Source of the DNA: Flavobacterium difficile
GTDB lineage: Bacteria > Bacteroidota > Bacteroidia > Flavobacteriales > Flavobacteriaceae
Assembly (NCBI RefSeq): GCF_011392115.1
Contig: NZ_JAAJBT010000001.1
Coordinates: 186,001-250,000 of the forward strand
Length of the DNA: 64,000 nucleotides
Direction of reading: 5' to 3'
Position 1 is the first letter of the stretch. Each line of letters starts with the position of its first letter. The notes below the pieces were generated by a model. It was not told the origin of the DNA. It ran no database searches and worked only from the letters and a program-made list of their open reading frames with translations. The position numbers and the translations under genes were made by a program. Of this stretch, positions 41,142-50,582 are shown in pieces.

Positions 41142-43010
41142 ATGTGCGGAATTTCTGGTTTTATAAATAAAAGCATTTCTGAAAATAGAAAACAAAAATT
41201 AATTGAAGGTTTAAGAACACTTCAATCGCACAGAGGACCAGATTTTTCCGGTGATTGGAATGCCAATGATAAGGTGCATTTTTTTCATCAAAGATTGTCT
41301 TTAATTGATGGAAACAGTAGATCCAATCAACCTTTTTTTAACGATAATTTTGTGTTGTGTTTTAATGGTGAAATTTATAATTATTTGTCTTTAAAACAGC
41401 ATTTACCAAGTGTAAAATTTACCACAACTTCAGATACAGAAGTGCTTTTTCAATATTTAGTTCATTTTGGAATAGAAAAAACACTTCGCGATATCAAAGG
41501 TATGTTTGCTTTTTCTTTTTACGACATTAAGAAAAATGAACTTTTTTTAGCTCGTGACAGATTCGGAATAAAACCTTTGTTTTTTGTAAATAATTCTGAT
41601 GTATTTGCTTTCGCTTCCGAATCGAGAACTTTGGCAAAAGGGTTACAATTAAAGCCGGATAGTTATAAAGCAATGCTGTCGTTAAACAGTACTTTAGAAG
41701 GAAGTTCTACATACACTTTATTTAATGAAATTGAAAATGTAAAGCCAGGAACTGTTGTAAAAATAGCATCTAATCTAGAACTTTCGGAACACTATTATTA
41801 CAAAATATCAGATCAGGTTGATGCCAATTATCATAAAGAGTTAGCCCAAAAACCTAAGTTGGAAATTGTAAAAGAATTTGAAACTTTATTGTCAAAATCT
41901 GTTGATGAAATGTTAGTTTCAGATTTTCCAATGGGTGCATTTGTTAGCGGTGGAATTGATTCCTCAGTTTTAACTGCAATGGCCAAAAAAACCCAACCAG
42001 CCATTCAATTGTTTACAGCTGATATTATTGGAAAACACTCAGAATATTCAGATTCATTGGCTTTGGCGAATCATTTGGGCTTACAATTGCATAAAACAGA
42101 ATTTTACCCAGAAGATTTTTTAAAACATTGGATAACCGCAACAGAATATAATGCTGGACCAATTGTGTATTTTACCAATGGCGTGCCCATTTCAAGAGTA
42201 GCACATTTGGCCAGACAAAATAATATAAAAGCCGTAATTTGTGGTGAAGGATCAGACGAATTGTTTTTAGGCTATTCGAAATTAATGGCGGCGCGTTATA
42301 AAAAGGCATTGTTACTACCACAAGAAATTTTAAAGAAAATTTACAAAATATATCCTGCTTTAAACAATTATTTATTTCCTTCTGAAGTTTCTAATTTAGA
42401 TAGTTTCAATGTCCGATTAGCAAATGGTTATAAAAGTGAAATGTTATATGAACAGGGTTCGGAATTATTTTCATTCGTATCGAAAAATGAACAAAAGTAT
42501 TATTTGGATTCTTTTGAAATGATGCAAAAACACTTGCAAGCATTATTATACAGAAACGACAGAATGGGAATGATTTCTTCTATAGAAGTGCGTTTTCCTT
42601 TTTTACATGAAGATGTGGTGAAATTCGGTTTAAACTTACCTTTAGAATATAAAACGCGTTGGACCACACAATTGCATAATAAAAAACATCCTTTTATTAC
42701 AGATAAATGGATTGTTCGTGAAGTAGCCAAAAACTATTTACCTAAAAATTTAGTAGCTAAAAAGAAAAATGGTTTACCAATTGACGGATTAAATGGCGTA
42801 TGTTTTACGAAAGAATTTTTTAAAAACGGATATGTAGCGCAACATTTACAATTAAATGATGCTAGTTTAGATTATATGTTGCGAAACGAAAATCCGTATT
42901 TTATTGGAAAATTGGCTTCAGTGGAATTGTTTGGTTTGTTGTATGATTTTAATGAATCGCATCAAAGTATTCAACAAAAAATAGACAAATTTGCTAGAAT
43001 GAAAGTATAA
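41142..43010 (+). CDS. asnB: Glutamine-hydrolysing asparagine synthase
   Basis: A 622-residue class B asparagine synthetase or close homologue. It begins MCGISGF, so Cys2 becomes the N-terminal nucleophile of the glutaminase domain (about 1-200, with RGPDF, FNGEIYNY and LFLARDRFGIKPLFF). The synthetase domain has the PP-loop FVSGGIDSSVL near residue 267, then GEGSDELFLGY near residue 365. It makes asparagine from aspartate, glutamine and ATP. Enzymes of this sub-type also amidate sugars or peptides in surface-polysaccharide loci, but no such genes are adjacent. It is monocistronic, ending in a terminator. Confidence 0.9.
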   Translation: MCGISGFINKSISENRKQKLIEGLRTLQSHRGPDFSGDWNANDKVHFFHQRLSLIDGNSRSNQPFFNDNFVLCFNGEIYNYLSLKQHLPSVKFTTTSDTEVLFQYLVHFGIEKTLRDIKGMFAFSFYDIKKNELFLARDRFGIKPLFFVNNSDVFAFASESRTLAKGLQLKPDSYKAMLSLNSTLEGSSTYTLFNEIENVKPGTVVKIASNLELSEHYYYKISDQVDANYHKELAQKPKLEIVKEFETLLSKSVDEMLVSDFPMGAFVSGGIDSSVLTAMAKKTQPAIQLFTADIIGKHSEYSDSLALANHLGLQLHKTEFYPEDFLKHWITATEYNAGPIVYFTNGVPISRVAHLARQNNIKAVICGEGSDELFLGYSKLMAARYKKALLLPQEILKKIYKIYPALNNYLFPSEVSNLDSFNVRLANGYKSEMLYEQGSELFSFVSKNEQKYYLDSFEMMQKHLQALLYRNDRMGMISSIEVRFPFLHEDVVKFGLNLPLEYKTRWTTQLHNKKHPFITDKWIVREVAKNYLPKNLVAKKKNGLPIDGLNGVCFTKEFFKNGYVAQHLQLNDASLDYMLRNENPYFIGKLASVELFGLLYDFNESHQSIQQKIDKFARMKV

Positions 43011-43048
43011 CAAAAATCCCGATTTTCAATTGAAATTCGGGATTTTTG
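43011..43048. terminator. Bidirectional terminator
   Basis: CAAAAATCCCGA (43011-43022) is inverted against TCGGGATTTTTG (43037-43048), with an inner TTTCAATTGAAA palindrome. Shared by asnB and the convergent gene. Confidence 0.85.
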
Positions 43049-43056
43049 TTAGCAAT

Positions 43057-45339
43057 TTATTTCTTCATATTGTTCAATGCATTTTCAAATTCTTCAGAAC
43101 TTATTTTCATTTCTTTTGCTAGTGCAACGGCTTTAGTTTGAATCATAATAGCTTCAGATTTTCTACCAACTGCAAAATATAATTGTCCTAAGGTATCTAA
43201 AGAATACGGATTTTCTTTTTCAATAATGTTAGATACTTCCGACCATTTAATCGCTCTTTCAAAATCTTTTGTTTTATTAAGTTCGAAAATATCCCATGCT
43301 TGGGCATTGAACAAAGAATTAATTTGATTTTTAAAACTGATCCAATCTGTTTTGTAATCTGCTGTGGCATTCGATTTAATATACTGCTCGTCAATATTTT
43401 CAAAAAGAGGTTTGTTGTTAACTAAAGTCGAGTAGTACAAATCTACTAATTGGTTAGCTGCTTCAGATGCTTTTTCTTTCTGATTATATAAGTTTAAAAC
43501 ACTATTTAAAATAGTCAAATCGTTGTCTGAGTAGGCTATCAAAGAATGTGCAATAGCAGTGTAAGTTGCTGAATCTGGATTTTCACTTTTATAAGCAATA
43601 ACATTATTTATTACTTTGGCGATTTTATTTTTAATGTTTGCTTCTTTATTGTATTTTAAAATATAATTGATGTACTTTATTTCTTGTTTATTGTAACCGT
43701 TGTTTTCATTTTTAAATAAATCAAAAGAAATATGATTTCCTGAAATTTCACCAAGTAAAATAGCTACTAAATTTTCGTTAAGGATGTTTTTAGAATTGTA
43801 ATATTCGAAAATAGTATTTAATTTTTCGGCTAATAGTTTTTCTGAAACTTCTGTTTTGTAAAATGTAAAATCATTGGTGTCATACGCTGCAACTGCTGCT
43901 TCTACTGCTTGATCTACAGCTATTTTTTCATCATTATTTTCATCGTTATTTTGGTAATCATCCATTACTACTGCTGTATCAATAGTGGTATTTGCGAAAT
44001 AAAATCTTTCAGTATAAATATCTTTATAATTTTTGTTTAAACTTTTAGTTAACTCTGGAATACTTGTTTTTTTGTTTGTAACAGAATTCGATAGAGCCAT
44101 GGCATTTTCTGTTTCCTTTAGTTTATTAATTAAGAAGGAATTATCGTAATTTAAAATATTTGCTACATCGTCTAGCGATTTGGTTGATGTAGCAATAATT
44201 TTACCGTCTTTATTTATAATAACAACTGATTTTTCTTTGATGTTGTTTTTCTTAAAAAAGGCTTCATCTGAATTTGTGGCCAAGTAAAAATTATAAGTAT
44301 CATATTCAGAATTATACCCTTCGTACATGTTGTAGCTTGCATTTTCATCGTAATTATTCACGAAAGTATTGAAATTTTTAGAGGCTCTCTGGTCCTTTAA
44401 GTTGTAATACACCATTAAGTATTTAGCAGTATCTTTCTTTATGTTTAATAAAGCTTCTTTTAAGCTGTTTTCTACTTTCGATTTAAACTCGTATCGGTTT
44501 TCAGAAACGGCATAAGCGGTATCCACTACAACTGCAGTTGAATCGTCATAATCGTAATACTCTTCGTTGTTTTTCATGCCTGGATAGCTCCAGTTTTTTT
44601 CAGAAGATTTTGTAGTTGGCGAAATATAATTGGGCTGTATAAGGGCACTTTTTTTAGTGAAGTTTAACGGACTTTTTCCGTCTGTTAAGAACAAGACATT
44701 GTTTGCTTTGTTTATTTTTCCTGTCAAGTTTAAATTGGCTAAATAACTATTTTCAAATGTTACATCAATAACATTAACGTTTCTCGGTACGATGTATTTT
44801 TCAATAACTGAATTGTAATCGCTCTTTTTTACAAAATAAAGTGCATGTATTCGGTCGATTTCAAAAGTTATTTTTGTTTCCGTTTTTTCTGTATTAATTT
44901 CGTCATTTTCTTTTACAGCTTCTGCAATTTTATAGGCATTTTGTAAATAATTTTCTATGTCATTTTTGTTAAAATAATCTTTTAAAGGTTGGTATTCAAT
45001 TTCAGAAGTTTCTGTTTTTTGAATACCTAAATAATCACTTTGAAAAATCGAATAATAATTAATTGGTTCTACTTTGATTGTTATTTTTTCTGAATATTTT
45101 TTTCCGTTTTCAAAAAGTAAATGATAGGAATTTTGTTTGTTATCGTTTTCAAAAACTATAGAATCGTTAATTACTTTATACTTTCCAGAAAATACAGTAA
45201 TTTGATACGTTCCGTCTTCTTGAAAAAACAGTTTTATTCCGTTTGAATTTTTGGTTGTGCTAACATATTCACCAACAATAGTATTTTGAGCTTGAATTAA
45301 CTGAACAGCGCAAATAATAATAAAAAGAAGTTTTTTCAT
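43057..45339 (-). CDS. Large secreted protein of unknown function, partly thioredoxin- and TPR-like
   Basis: I do not recognise the family. A 760-residue protein with a signal peptide (residues 1-17, ending IQAQ). Residues about 20-60 (IVGEYVSTTKNSNGIKLFFQEDGTYQITVFSGKYKV) resemble a short lipocalin-like strand set. Residues about 370-400 (FFKKNNIKEKSVVIINKDGKIIATSTKSLDDV) look like the end of a thioredoxin fold, but there is no CxxC pair. The last 50 residues (YSLDTLGQLYFAVGRKSEAIMIQTKAVALAKE) fit one tetratricopeptide repeat, and the preceding region is helical. A substrate-sensing or assembly role outside the cytoplasm is possible; nothing more can be said. Flanked by terminators, so monocistronic. 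Confidence 0.7.
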   Translation of the reverse strand: MKKLLFIIICAVQLIQAQNTIVGEYVSTTKNSNGIKLFFQEDGTYQITVFSGKYKVINDSIVFENDNKQNSYHLLFENGKKYSEKITIKVEPINYYSIFQSDYLGIQKTETSEIEYQPLKDYFNKNDIENYLQNAYKIAEAVKENDEINTEKTETKITFEIDRIHALYFVKKSDYNSVIEKYIVPRNVNVIDVTFENSYLANLNLTGKINKANNVLFLTDGKSPLNFTKKSALIQPNYISPTTKSSEKNWSYPGMKNNEEYYDYDDSTAVVVDTAYAVSENRYEFKSKVENSLKEALLNIKKDTAKYLMVYYNLKDQRASKNFNTFVNNYDENASYNMYEGYNSEYDTYNFYLATNSDEAFFKKNNIKEKSVVIINKDGKIIATSTKSLDDVANILNYDNSFLINKLKETENAMALSNSVTNKKTSIPELTKSLNKNYKDIYTERFYFANTTIDTAVVMDDYQNNDENNDEKIAVDQAVEAAVAAYDTNDFTFYKTEVSEKLLAEKLNTIFEYYNSKNILNENLVAILLGEISGNHISFDLFKNENNGYNKQEIKYINYILKYNKEANIKNKIAKVINNVIAYKSENPDSATYTAIAHSLIAYSDNDLTILNSVLNLYNQKEKASEAANQLVDLYYSTLVNNKPLFENIDEQYIKSNATADYKTDWISFKNQINSLFNAQAWDIFELNKTKDFERAIKWSEVSNIIEKENPYSLDTLGQLYFAVGRKSEAIMIQTKAVALAKEMKISSEEFENALNNMKK

Positions 45340-45392
45340 TTTTTAAGTATCAAAATTTTATGTAAATGTATCGATTTAAATAGAATTGAAAA

Positions 45393-45426
45393 CAAAAAAA
45401 TCCCAAGCTTTTTTGCTTGGGATTTT
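45393..45426 (-). terminator. Terminator of the outer-membrane barrel gene
   Basis: AAAATCCCAAGC (45397-45408), loop of six T, GCTTGGGATTTT (45415-45426). On the minus strand it ends in TTTTTTT. Confidence 0.85.
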
Positions 45427-45447
45427 CCATATTATTTTTTGAAATTT

Positions 45448-48159
45448 TTATAAATTATACTTCAAACTTAAAATTAGAAACCTAGGTTGTACGAAATAAC
45501 TTGAAAAATTAGTAGAACCACCCAAAGCATTAAAACTATTTTCGTTTAAAGCTAACGTATTTAATAAGTTAGTTGCGCTTATTTTGTACTCTAATTTACT
45601 GTCTTTTTTCTGATACGATAAAGAGGCAGTTAAAAAATCGTATTCAGTGTCAATTGTTTTTTCTCTATTTCTGTTATGAAAAAAACTATATTCTGATGTA
45701 AATGAAAATGCATCTAAAAAGAAATATTCTAAAGTTACAGATGGATTATCTATATAATTTACCTGATCTTGAAAGTCGTTAATCGTAAAATCATAGGATA
45801 AATCTATGTTTGGTAAATTTTTAAGATTAGTTGAAAATCCAATACTATAATTTTGAGTAAACGATTCTGTATTTTGTATAAATTCTGTATTATCAGGATT
45901 CACACGAATGTTATTGTTTTGACTCCAATTTACACTAGCTCTACCATTTGCTTTGAAATAACGAGCAAATGATCGACCGTAATTAAAACTTCCCGTTAAA
46001 CTTTCATTTGGAAAATTAGAATTGATGTTTACAGAACTTGAAACCTGATTTACACCTGTTAATAAAGCTCTGTTGGTAATAATATCCGTTTGTTTAGTAT
46101 AAGTCACATTAGCAAAAACATTCTCCATATTAAACATAGAAAATTTTCTGAAAAATAAACTGTGAACTTGAGAAACCGAGTTTTCTAGGAAACGATTTCC
46201 ACTATACAAACTGTTGTAGTTAGAAAATACAAATCCTTGAGAAAGTTTTATAATATCTGTAAAATTATTCGTTAATGAAAAATTATAAATTAACGATTGC
46301 GATTTTTTTATTTGCCATAAAGCGTAAAAATCAGGCAATACTCTATTAAAACTCATTTTGTTAGTAGTGTTTAACTGCTCGTCTAGAGTGTTAAATTGAT
46401 GTAAAGAAACTCCAGGATTTAAAGTAAATTTTCCAAGTAACATTTTATAATGTACTCCAATAAAAGCATCATTAAATGCATAATTTACATCGTTGGTGTT
46501 AGAAGTATCTGTTAAATCGTTTCGCGAACCATTATCTAAAATTTGAAACATGTTGGAGTTGAAATTTTGATAAGAATACGTATTCCCAACAGTTACGTTA
46601 ATATTACTTTTTGGAGTAACCATATAGTAATAATCAAATTTCGCATCTGTTTTATTGGTTCTTATGAAGCGGTTTTGATTGATGTTGTTTCTACTTTGCA
46701 TAGTATTATAACCGCTTAAAGCAAACGGTTGTATTTGTAAATTAGCATTGTAAAAAGGATCTTCTTGTTGGTATAAATTTTGTACTTCAAAAGCAAAAAC
46801 ATTTTTGTCATTCAAAGTATAATAGTAATTTAAGTTTTGATTGATAGATAGTGGTTTCTGACTTTTTTCAGTAAAAATGTCACCTTGTAAAGTAGAAATA
46901 ACACCTTGGTTTTCAGTCTGATCAGATGTTTTTAATAAAGCATCGTAATCTAAATGCATTTTAGCAGATGGGATATAACTTGAACTCAATTTAAACAAAC
47001 CTAGATTGGTTTTTTGTTTGGAAATATCTTGACGGTTTTCTGTAATATTTACCGTTGTTCCGTTTGGTAATCTATCGATACGATTGTAAATATTTTCGGT
47101 TTGTAAGTCGGTTTTGTTATACGAGTAAATTCCGAAACCGCTTATCGTCCATTTTTTTGTTGGATTATAAGAAAAATTCGCAGCACCAAATTTCGCATCT
47201 ATGTTTTTAGCGCGATTGTTTCTTGTGCCCATAATTCCTAAATCGTTACTCGTAACATTAAAACTCGAACCGCCTTTACGCATCATGTTTTTAAAACCTC
47301 CAGTAAATTTGAAGTAATCTTGCATGGTTAACGGTAATTCGCCAATATTATTTAGGTTTCCAATAAGGTTTACGCTGTATTTCGGACTGTAGTAAAACAA
47401 CTTCGGATTTAAAATACTTCTATCGGTTGTGTCGCCAACTCCAGCGCCTGCCATCATGTCTCCAAACCAAAAATTCTTTTTTCCTTCTTTTAATTTGATG
47501 TTAATAGCTACATTATCATCGTTGTTTTCTAATCCTTTTAAATTAGAAACTTCATTATAGTTTCGTAAAACTTGAATTTTATCCAAAGCATCAGCCGGAA
47601 TATTTTTTGTAGCAATTTTAGTATCACCATCAAAAAAATCTTTTCCTTCGACCATTACTTTTTGTACTTTTTTTCCTTCTACTTCAATTTCACCATCTTT
47701 ATTCACAGAAACACCAGGTAGCTTTTTTAATACATCTTCAAGTTTTTTTTCTGTACCATTAGTAAATGAGTCAGAATTATAAATAATGGTATCGCCACTA
47801 ATTCTTACAGGCATTTCTTTCACAATTTCAACCGTTTCAATAGTATTTGATCCTGTTAAAATGATGTCTAATTTCATGTTTTCTTTGGTCGTAGTAATTT
47901 TTTTTTCAAATGGGGCATATCCAATATAACCGGCTTTTATAATATATTCGGTATTTGGTTTTAAGTTTAATGAAAACTCACCTTTTTCACTTGTAATGTT
48001 ATACGCATCCATGGCTTTAGTAACTGGATTTATAGCCATAACATTAGCCGTTTCAATGACTACATTTTCGGTATCTTTTAGTATTCCTGTAACTTTAACG
48101 GTTTGTGCAAATGATAAACTTGTTAGGAGAATAGTTAGTAATAAAATTATTTTTTTCAT
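45448..48159 (-). CDS. Outer-membrane beta-barrel protein with carboxypeptidase-like N-terminal domain
   Basis: A 903-residue TonB-dependent-receptor-like protein. It has a signal peptide (1-18, ending SFAQ), a CarboxypepD_reg-like beta-sandwich (about 20-108, VKVTGILKDTENVVIETANVMAIN, GEFSLNLKPNTEYIIKAGYIGYAPFEK), a plug-like region (about 120-215, EDVLKKLPGVSVNKDGEIEVEGKKVQKVMVEGKDFF) and a long barrel ending ILSLKYNL. It belongs to the flavobacterial barrel family often found next to GLPGLI genes, and such a gene lies directly upstream. Transport cargo is unknown. Expected in the outer membrane. Confidence 0.9.
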   Translation of the reverse strand: MKKIILLLTILLTSLSFAQTVKVTGILKDTENVVIETANVMAINPVTKAMDAYNITSEKGEFSLNLKPNTEYIIKAGYIGYAPFEKKITTTKENMKLDIILTGSNTIETVEIVKEMPVRISGDTIIYNSDSFTNGTEKKLEDVLKKLPGVSVNKDGEIEVEGKKVQKVMVEGKDFFDGDTKIATKNIPADALDKIQVLRNYNEVSNLKGLENNDDNVAINIKLKEGKKNFWFGDMMAGAGVGDTTDRSILNPKLFYYSPKYSVNLIGNLNNIGELPLTMQDYFKFTGGFKNMMRKGGSSFNVTSNDLGIMGTRNNRAKNIDAKFGAANFSYNPTKKWTISGFGIYSYNKTDLQTENIYNRIDRLPNGTTVNITENRQDISKQKTNLGLFKLSSSYIPSAKMHLDYDALLKTSDQTENQGVISTLQGDIFTEKSQKPLSINQNLNYYYTLNDKNVFAFEVQNLYQQEDPFYNANLQIQPFALSGYNTMQSRNNINQNRFIRTNKTDAKFDYYYMVTPKSNINVTVGNTYSYQNFNSNMFQILDNGSRNDLTDTSNTNDVNYAFNDAFIGVHYKMLLGKFTLNPGVSLHQFNTLDEQLNTTNKMSFNRVLPDFYALWQIKKSQSLIYNFSLTNNFTDIIKLSQGFVFSNYNSLYSGNRFLENSVSQVHSLFFRKFSMFNMENVFANVTYTKQTDIITNRALLTGVNQVSSSVNINSNFPNESLTGSFNYGRSFARYFKANGRASVNWSQNNNIRVNPDNTEFIQNTESFTQNYSIGFSTNLKNLPNIDLSYDFTINDFQDQVNYIDNPSVTLEYFFLDAFSFTSEYSFFHNRNREKTIDTEYDFLTASLSYQKKDSKLEYKISATNLLNTLALNENSFNALGGSTNFSSYFVQPRFLILSLKYNL

Positions 48160-48185
48160 TGTGATAAGTATTGTTATATATAAGG

Positions 48186-48207
48186 AAGTCGCCTTTTTTG
48201 GCGACTT
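48186..48207. other. Intercistronic hairpin between GLPGLI and barrel genes
   Basis: AAGTCGCC (48186-48193), loop of six T, GGCGACTT (48200-48207). The T run follows the stem only on the plus strand, where no gene ends, so on the coding (minus) strand it is not a proper terminator. It may stabilise or process the mRNA between the two genes. Confidence 0.55.
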
Positions 48208-48218
48208 GTTTTTTTAAA

Positions 48219-49106
48219 TTATCTTCCCATTCTCATTTGCATTCCACCACGACCTTGACTGCCCATTTCACTCATTTCTTTCATTTTTTTAATCATAATT
48301 TCATCAAATTCTTTTTGAGTTACTTTGTCGCCACCAGTTGGTGCTTTAATTTCAGTTTTTTCTTTAACGTTCATTACTAATTTAGAACACATAATTACTG
48401 TTTTTCCATCGTTTACTTCCATAATTAAACCTGGTAAACCCCAATATTCATCCGGACCTTGACTAACAGGGATTTCTGGACAATACCAAGCGGTAACTGT
48501 AATCTCTTTAGGTAAATCAATTTCTTCAAAAAAGTTAGTTTTCTTTTCGTCTTTCTTTTCTGTAGCCGTTGTTTCCTCTTTTTTCTTTTCTTCTTTTCTT
48601 CTGTAATTTCTAAAGTCAGATTTGCTTGCCTCTTTTACTGCAGTAGCTTTAAAACAAGTGTAATCGCCAATTTTCTTAGTTTCCTCGGTTAAAACCCATT
48701 TTAAATTTGGTAAAGAATCTTTAATAAGAAACTCTTTACCAAACACTTCTTTGTCAACAGTATATTGTTTTTCTTTAATGTTTTTAAAATACGTTCCGCC
48801 GCCGCCCATAAAGCTAGCCATCATTCTTGCGCCACCATTTTGTCCCGGAGCATCTAATTTTTCTTCTTCTTTATAAATAGAAGCCGATTTATCGAAATTC
48901 AGAATAAACGTTTTTTCAAACATTTTTTTCATTCTTTCCATAATTTGCGTTTTCATTTCGGGTGTAATGTCTTTATTTCCATCGAAATTCTTAGCAAAAT
49001 CTGATGTTGAAGTTTTAGATTCATAAACGGCCATTCCTTGAAATTCCTTTTGTGCAGAGGCCATAAAAGTGGTGAAACCCAATACAGCTATAAATATTTT
49101 TTTCAT
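48219..49106 (-). CDS. GLPGLI family protein
   Basis: A 295-residue secreted protein with a signal peptide (residues 1-18, ending ASAQ). The name-giving motif is present in EYWGLPGLIMEVNDGKTVI near residue 228. A Lys/Glu-rich linker (about 168-192) splits the protein and a Met/Gly/Arg-rich tail (GRGGMQMRMGR) ends it. GLPGLI proteins are Bacteroidota-specific, of unknown function, and typically adjacent to a TonB-dependent-like outer-membrane barrel, exactly as here: the barrel gene starts 60 bases downstream on the same strand. The pair probably acts on the same surface or peptide substrate. It diverges from the gene at 49191. Confidence 0.92.
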   Translation of the reverse strand: MKKIFIAVLGFTTFMASAQKEFQGMAVYESKTSTSDFAKNFDGNKDITPEMKTQIMERMKKMFEKTFILNFDKSASIYKEEEKLDAPGQNGGARMMASFMGGGGTYFKNIKEKQYTVDKEVFGKEFLIKDSLPNLKWVLTEETKKIGDYTCFKATAVKEASKSDFRNYRRKEEKKKEETTATEKKDEKKTNFFEEIDLPKEITVTAWYCPEIPVSQGPDEYWGLPGLIMEVNDGKTVIMCSKLVMNVKEKTEIKAPTGGDKVTQKEFDEIMIKKMKEMSEMGSQGRGGMQMRMGR

Positions 49107-49190
49107 GATATATTTTTTTGTTTTAGATAAGACTACAATTTTACTAATTCGTTACTATTAAATTCGTTATTTTTTGTTAATATTGTTTGT

Positions 49191-49955
49191 ATGAAATTTT
49201 TACATTTTTTTATATTAATTACTTTTTCTTCTTTTGCTCAAAATATGCATTTTGAGAAGGTAGGAGTGAAGCCTGCAAAGTATGATGTTTTTTGGGGAAA
49301 TGACATTTCTGGAAATAATTATTTTTCTTCAAGCAATAATTTATTCAAAGTAAATGAAACTGAAACGTTAAATTATACGAATAATAAATTTGGAAAAATT
49401 ACAAGTGTAGAAACGTTTAACATGTTGCAAACACTTATTTTTTACAAACAAAATAATGCATTTGTTTTGTTAGATGCGCAGTTTAATGAAATTAATACTA
49501 CTATTTTTTCGGATATTACAGCGGAGTTTTTAAAGCCGGCTTCTCAAAATGAAATTTGGTTTTACGATAGTTTGAGTCAACAAATAGGTTTGTATAATTT
49601 GAATTCTCAAACCATTAAATTTCTTTCAAATCCAATAAATTCAGGAATTAAACAGGCCCATTCAGATTATAATTATCTGTATTGGATAGATAGCCATAAT
49701 GAAGTGTTTTCAATAAATAAATTTGGAAAAATTGCTGCTTTAGGAAAAGTCAATCCATTTGAAAAAGTGATTTTTTCTGACAAAAGCGATTTATTCTTTC
49801 TATTAGATGATAAAATATTTTATTATTCACTTGAAAATCAGTTGCCAATAAATATTAAAATTGATGAAAAAATGATTAAAAATTTCTTCTATAAGGATGG
49901 AATTTTGTCTATTTTTACCGACTATCAAATAAGTACATATCAAATTAAAAAATAA
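49191..49955 (+). CDS. Secreted beta-propeller-like protein of unknown function
   Basis: I do not recognise a named family. A 254-residue protein with a signal peptide (residues 1-16, ending SFAQ) and a body of short, regularly spaced strands rich in Phe, Asn and Ser (SSSNNLFKVN, YSLENQLPIN and similar), compatible with a small beta-propeller. No catalytic motif and no lipobox are visible. It is followed after three bases by the deoxynucleoside kinase gene, so the two are in one operon, though a functional link is not evident. The ATG is only a few bases after a TTTG stretch, so the promoter and start placement are uncertain. Confidence 0.65.
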   Translation: MKFLHFFILITFSSFAQNMHFEKVGVKPAKYDVFWGNDISGNNYFSSSNNLFKVNETETLNYTNNKFGKITSVETFNMLQTLIFYKQNNAFVLLDAQFNEINTTIFSDITAEFLKPASQNEIWFYDSLSQQIGLYNLNSQTIKFLSNPINSGIKQAHSDYNYLYWIDSHNEVFSINKFGKIAALGKVNPFEKVIFSDKSDLFFLLDDKIFYYSLENQLPINIKIDEKMIKNFFYKDGILSIFTDYQISTYQIKK

Positions 49956-49958
49956 AGT

Positions 49959-50573
49959 ATGCATATAGCTATTGCTGGAAATATTGGAGCTGGAAAAACA
50001 ACTTTAACTAAAATGTTATCCAAACATTTTAAATGGGAAGCGCATTTTGAAGATGTAGATGATAATCCGTATTTAGACGATTTTTATCATTCTATGGAAA
50101 GATGGAGTTTTAACTTGCAAATTTATTTTTTAAATAGCCGTTTCAGACAGATTTTAGAAATTAGAAAAACTGGTAAAAATACGATTCAAGATAGAACCAT
50201 TTATGAAGATGCTTTTATTTTTGCGCCTAATTTACATGCCATGGGTTTAATGACTAATCGTGATTATACCAACTATAAATTGTTGTTCGATTTGATGGAA
50301 GATTTGGTTGGTCCACCAGATTTAATGATTTATTTAAGAAGTTCTATTCCGAATTTAGTGAAACAAATTCACATGCGTGGTCGCGACTATGAAAACACCA
50401 TTTCAATAGAATATTTAAGTCGCTTAAACGAAAGATACGAAGCGTGGATTCAAACTTACGACAAAAGTAAATTAGTAATTATTGATGTAGATAATATTGA
50501 TTACGTAAATAACCCAGAAGATTTAGGAGCGATTATTCAAAAAATAGATGCCGAAATAAACGGATTGTTTTAA
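49959..50573 (+). CDS. Deoxynucleoside kinase
   Basis: A 204-residue kinase of the dGK/dAK family. The P-loop is GNIGAGKTT (residues 7-15). The DRT variant of the conserved catalytic DRS motif is in QDRTIYEDAFIFA near residue 78, and the lid region has the arginine-rich IHMRGRDYE near residue 138. It phosphorylates deoxyadenosine, deoxyguanosine or deoxycytidine for salvage; which one cannot be decided here. It lies between a propeller-like gene and the AhpD-like gene with gaps of three and nine bases, so the three are one rightward operon. Confidence 0.9.
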   Translation: MHIAIAGNIGAGKTTLTKMLSKHFKWEAHFEDVDDNPYLDDFYHSMERWSFNLQIYFLNSRFRQILEIRKTGKNTIQDRTIYEDAFIFAPNLHAMGLMTNRDYTNYKLLFDLMEDLVGPPDLMIYLRSSIPNLVKQIHMRGRDYENTISIEYLSRLNERYEAWIQTYDKSKLVIIDVDNIDYVNNPEDLGAIIQKIDAEINGLF

Positions 50574-50582
50574 AATTAAGTT

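Noticed and set aside
48186..48207. Terminator for the GLPGLI gene
   Set aside because: The T run is on the wrong strand for that gene, so I list the structure as an intercistronic hairpin.
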